From Saprospirales bacterium (GTDB taxonomy: Bacteria; Bacteroidota; Bacteroidia; Chitinophagales; Saprospiraceae): a DNA stretch of 9,307 nucleotides. This document shows positions 7,309 through 9,307 of the stretch, piece by piece. Each line of letters begins with the position of its first letter. Within the stretch, counting starts at the first letter, position 1. The stretch is taken from NCBI GenBank assembly GCA_003559985.1, contig PWJP01000062.1:1-9307 (forward strand). Direction: 5' to 3'. The notes beneath the pieces were generated by a model. It worked only from the letters and a program-made list of their open reading frames with translations, did no database searches and had not been told where the DNA came from. Both the position numbers and the translations under genes were made by a program.

Positions 7309-7584
7309 ATGACGTCCACGAATGATGTGTTAGAGCAAATACAACAGAGGGTCAAGGCGTTGATTGATCAGCGGGACGCATTGCGAGAGGAAAATACAAG
7401 GCTTAAAGAAGAACTTGAGGACCTCCGCAAGTTAAAAAGCAACGCAGAAACTGGCAGTAACCCTTCAGAGAAGTGGAATGGAGATACAGCAGAGAGATTG
7501 GAATCTATGAAGAGGGCATTAAAACAATTAGATCAATATACTAAGGAATTGGATGAGTGTATCCAATGGATTGAAGAAAACTGA
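7309..7584 (+). CDS. Small two-helix coiled-coil protein coupled to zapA
   Basis: A 91-aa acidic cytoplasmic protein with no signal peptide or membrane segment. I do not recognise a named family. Residues 11-39 keep a strict 4-3 heptad spacing at I11, V15, L18, R22, L25, N29, L32, L36 and L39, with a polar Asn in the core as in many leucine zippers. A Gly/Ser/Asn/Pro-rich linker (about 44-60) leads to a second helix with L64, M67, L71, L74, T78, L81, I85 and I88 in register. It could form a helical hairpin or a dimeric rod. Its stop TGA overlaps the zapA ATG by one base (TGATG), implying translational coupling. In size and shape it resembles E. coli ZapB (81 aa, all coiled coil), the partner of ZapA, but sequence homology cannot be judged here. 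A cell-division role is inferred from context only. Confidence 0.85.
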   Translation: MTSTNDVLEQIQQRVKALIDQRDALREENTRLKEELEDLRKLKSNAETGSNPSEKWNGDTAERLESMKRALKQLDQYTKELDECIQWIEEN

Positions 7585-7880
7585 TGATGGACGATAAGGA
7601 CCTTCAGAGCATTTCGGTTACGGTTTGTGGCCGCGCTTACCCACTCAGAGTAGAGAGTGGGGAGGTCGATCTGATTCACCGTGTGGCAAAGGAGATAAAC
7701 GAAAAAGTCAGGGAATTCCAACTCAATTACAAAGACCGGGATTTACAGGATTTTCTTGTTATGACCCTGCTTACCTACGCTGTAGATAATCACAAGTCAG
7801 ATAGCGCTGGAACTTCAGATGAAAACCTGAAGAATCGCCTGGTCCATCTCAATGAAACCCTTTCCGAAGCCCTCGCCTGA
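7584..7880 (+). CDS. zapA: Cell division protein ZapA
   Basis: A 98-aa cytoplasmic protein that binds FtsZ and cross-links protofilaments to stabilise the Z ring. It has the ZapA layout: an N-terminal beta-rich head containing SISVTVCGRAYPLRV (9-23), the helix after GEVDLIHRVAKEINEKV (26-42), a second helix (about 50-70, DLQDFLVMTLLTYAVDN) and a C-terminal coiled-coil helix (about 78-98, ENLKNRLVHLNETLSEAL). It is somewhat shorter than the E. coli protein (109 aa), with a shortened C-terminal helix. Tandem ATGs at 7584 and 7587 are both possible starts; the first overlaps the previous stop by one base. It is probably co-transcribed with the coiled-coil gene from the promoter near 7276. Confidence 0.92.
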   Translation: MMDDKDLQSISVTVCGRAYPLRVESGEVDLIHRVAKEINEKVREFQLNYKDRDLQDFLVMTLLTYAVDNHKSDSAGTSDENLKNRLVHLNETLSEALA

Positions 7881-8000
7881 TCGGTTGTCACCCTCTATTA
7901 AATTTACTGCCACTTTATTTTAGAATTTGATTGGAGTCGCTGTATTATTTGTCGCGGCGAACTCATTGGGCATATATATACATACTAAATTTTTAAAATC
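7881..8000 (+). other. 120-bp zapA-rny spacer with a hairpin; possible small RNA or leader
   Basis: No gene is seen. GAGT (7934-7937) plus CGC (7938-7940) pair with GCG (7957-7959) plus ACTC (7961-7964), with one bulged A and a 16-nt loop. AAATTTA (7900-7906) can also pair with TAAATTT (7986-7992), enclosing the whole spacer. Two TA-N3-TTTG sequences (7921-7929 and 7943-7951) are near misses to the phylum's promoter element by one extra base. An alternating AT tract (7971-7980) precedes the rny start. There is no T-run terminator, so zapA transcripts may read into rny. Confidence 0.35.
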
Positions 8001-9307
8001 ATGGAATTGACTATTTTAATATCAGTTATAGGAGGAATTGTGGTCGGTGTTTTGGTGAGTTACTTTGTACTCTCCTCCACATTCCGTAAAATGAATCAGC
8101 GCAAGGTTGCAGAGATTAACAGGAAGTCTGACCTTGAAATTCAGGAAGCCAGATTGACTGCCAAGCGCCTGGTCGATGAAGCTGAAACAAAGGCAGAGAA
8201 AATTCTCTCGCGAGCGGAAAGCAAGAATGAATCTATTAAGCAGAAGAAAATCCAGGAGGCCAAAGACAGATTCAATAAGCTGAAATCTGAATTGGACGAA
8301 AAAAAGTCCCAGACGAAGATGGATCTCCGGGAACGGGAATTGGCAGTGGTTGATAAAGAAAAGGAATTGAACCGCAAGAATCAGAGTCTTAGCGACCGGA
8401 TGGAAAACGTCGAACAACAAGAGTCTGAAATTAAAACCATCCGTCAGAACCTGGATACCCAGTTGAAAATTGTCGCCAGAAAGAAAGAAGACCTTGAGAG
8501 ATTAAATGAAGAGCGCATCGAAAAACTGGAATCTATTGCCAAAATGTCGGAAGCCGAAGCCAAAGACCAATTGCTCGAGGCCGTGAAAGCCAAAGCGGAA
8601 AGTGATGCAATGGCAATCCGTAAAAATACCGTGGAGGAGGCAAAAGTCAATGCAGGTAAAGAAGCCCGGAAAATTGTCATCCAATCCATTCAACGTATGT
8701 ATGCAGAGGTAACCATTGAGAATACAGTCTCAGTTTTCAATCTTACCTCCGATGACCTCAAAGGTCAGATAATTGGACGGGAGGGTAGAAATATACGCGC
8801 CCTGGAGGCAGCCACCGGGGCCGAAATTGTGGTCGATGACACCCCCGAGGCTGTGGTAATTTCGAGTTTTGACCCCATCCGCCGGGAAGTTTGTCGCCAA
8901 TCTCTGAAGCGATTGGTTGCAGATGGGCGTATTCACCCTGCCAGAATTGAAGAAGTGGTTAATAAAGTGCGCAAAGAAATAGACGAGCAAATTGTAGAAA
9001 TAGGGGAGCGTGCTGTCCTGGAACTCGATATTCACGGTCTGCATCCCTATCTGGTCAAAATGGTGGGCAGGATGAGGTTCCGCTCTTCCTATGGACAAAA
9101 CCTCCTCAAGCACTCCATCGAAACCGCCAACCTCTGTGCAATGATGGCCGCTGAGCTCGGTCTGAGTCCAAAATTGATCAAGGTGGCCAAAAGGGCCGGT
9201 TTGCTCCACGATATTGGAAAGGTGGCCGAGGAAGAAACTGAATTGTCCCACGCTTTGGTCGGCATGAAACTGTGCGAAAAGTATAAGGAGAATGAAATGG
9301 TTTGTAA
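8001..9307 (+). CDS. rny: Ribonuclease Y, 3' end cut off by the window
   Basis: An open frame of 435 codons plus two bases runs off the window; the family is about 520 aa, so roughly 85-90 C-terminal residues are missing. RNase Y is a membrane-anchored endoribonuclease that initiates mRNA decay and processing. Residues 3-24 are an N-terminal transmembrane anchor (LTILISVIGGIVVGVLVSYF). Residues 30-215 are a long charged coiled coil rich in Glu, Lys and Arg. A KH RNA-binding domain follows, with GQIIGREGRNIR around 255-266 and its GxxG loop at 259-262. The HD catalytic domain starts near 350, with metal-ligand candidates H371 (KHSIETA) and H403-D404 (LLHDIGK). The ATG at 8001 is chosen because it keeps the whole anchor. 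A GTG at 8040 has AGGAGG at 8030-8035 but would cut the anchor in half. The rest of the HD domain cannot be assessed. Confidence 0.97.
   Translation, partial: MELTILISVIGGIVVGVLVSYFVLSSTFRKMNQRKVAEINRKSDLEIQEARLTAKRLVDEAETKAEKILSRAESKNESIKQKKIQEAKDRFNKLKSELDEKKSQTKMDLRERELAVVDKEKELNRKNQSLSDRMENVEQQESEIKTIRQNLDTQLKIVARKKEDLERLNEERIEKLESIAKMSEAEAKDQLLEAVKAKAESDAMAIRKNTVEEAKVNAGKEARKIVIQSIQRMYAEVTIENTVSVFNLTSDDLKGQIIGREGRNIRALEAATGAEIVVDDTPEAVVISSFDPIRREVCRQSLKRLVADGRIHPARIEEVVNKVRKEIDEQIVEIGERAVLELDIHGLHPYLVKMVGRMRFRSSYGQNLLKHSIETANLCAMMAAELGLSPKLIKVAKRAGLLHDIGKVAEEETELSHALVGMKLCEKYKENEMVC

Noticed and set aside
8030..8042. AGGAGG followed by an in-frame GTG as an alternative rny start
   Set aside because: Starting here would remove over half of the N-terminal membrane anchor; AGGAGG is also explained by the Gly-Gly codons of the anchor.
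8730..9251. Minus-strand open frame of 173 codons near the right end
   Set aside because: It is antisense to the KH and HD domain codons of rny, whose motifs are unmistakable; the antisense product has no family features.

Overview
The window most likely comes from a member of the Bacteroidota, possibly a Saprospiria/Lewinella-like marine or sludge bacterium (class is inference). Three things point there. The large secreted FG-GAP protein ends in a type IX secretion (T9SS) sorting domain, which is specific to this phylum. Matches to the Bacteroidota promoter element TAnnTTTG lie upstream of several genes, while Shine-Dalgarno sequences are mostly weak or absent. The order pheT - small coiled-coil gene - zapA - rny is, from memory, common in this phylum.

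Layout. Positions 1-179 hold what may be the last few codons of a plus-strand gene, followed by a strong intrinsic terminator (90-122). Positions 180-2237, minus strand, encode an NhaC-family Na+/H+ antiporter with a signal peptide and an extra N-terminal extracytoplasmic domain. Only 56 bp away, a divergent plus-strand gene (2294-4582) encodes a secreted beta-propeller-like protein with nine recognisable FG-GAP/VCBS-type Asp-rich loops. Each of these two genes has a promoter-like element inside the other's signal-peptide codons. A 148-bp gap (4583-4730) holds a hairpin and a promoter-like element. Then comes pheT (4731-7157), the phenylalanyl-tRNA synthetase beta subunit; pheS is not in the window. 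A 151-bp AT-rich gap follows, with a good promoter match. After it comes a compact plus-strand cluster: a 91-aa two-helix coiled-coil protein (7309-7584), zapA (7584-7880, sharing one base with the previous stop), a 120-bp spacer, and the start of rny (8001 to the window end, cut off), encoding membrane-anchored RNase Y.

How the genes fit together. The first two genes concern the cell envelope: ion homeostasis and a surface or secreted protein. They share only their divergent intergenic region. pheT is translation housekeeping. The final cluster joins a Z-ring protein (ZapA), a coupled coiled-coil protein of ZapB-like size and shape, and an RNA-decay endonuclease. No mobile element, CRISPR array, tRNA or rRNA is visible. 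I do not see a clearly new defence or metabolic system. The best candidate for under-described biology is the small coiled-coil protein coupled to zapA, followed by the overlapping divergent promoters and the structured spacer between zapA and rny.
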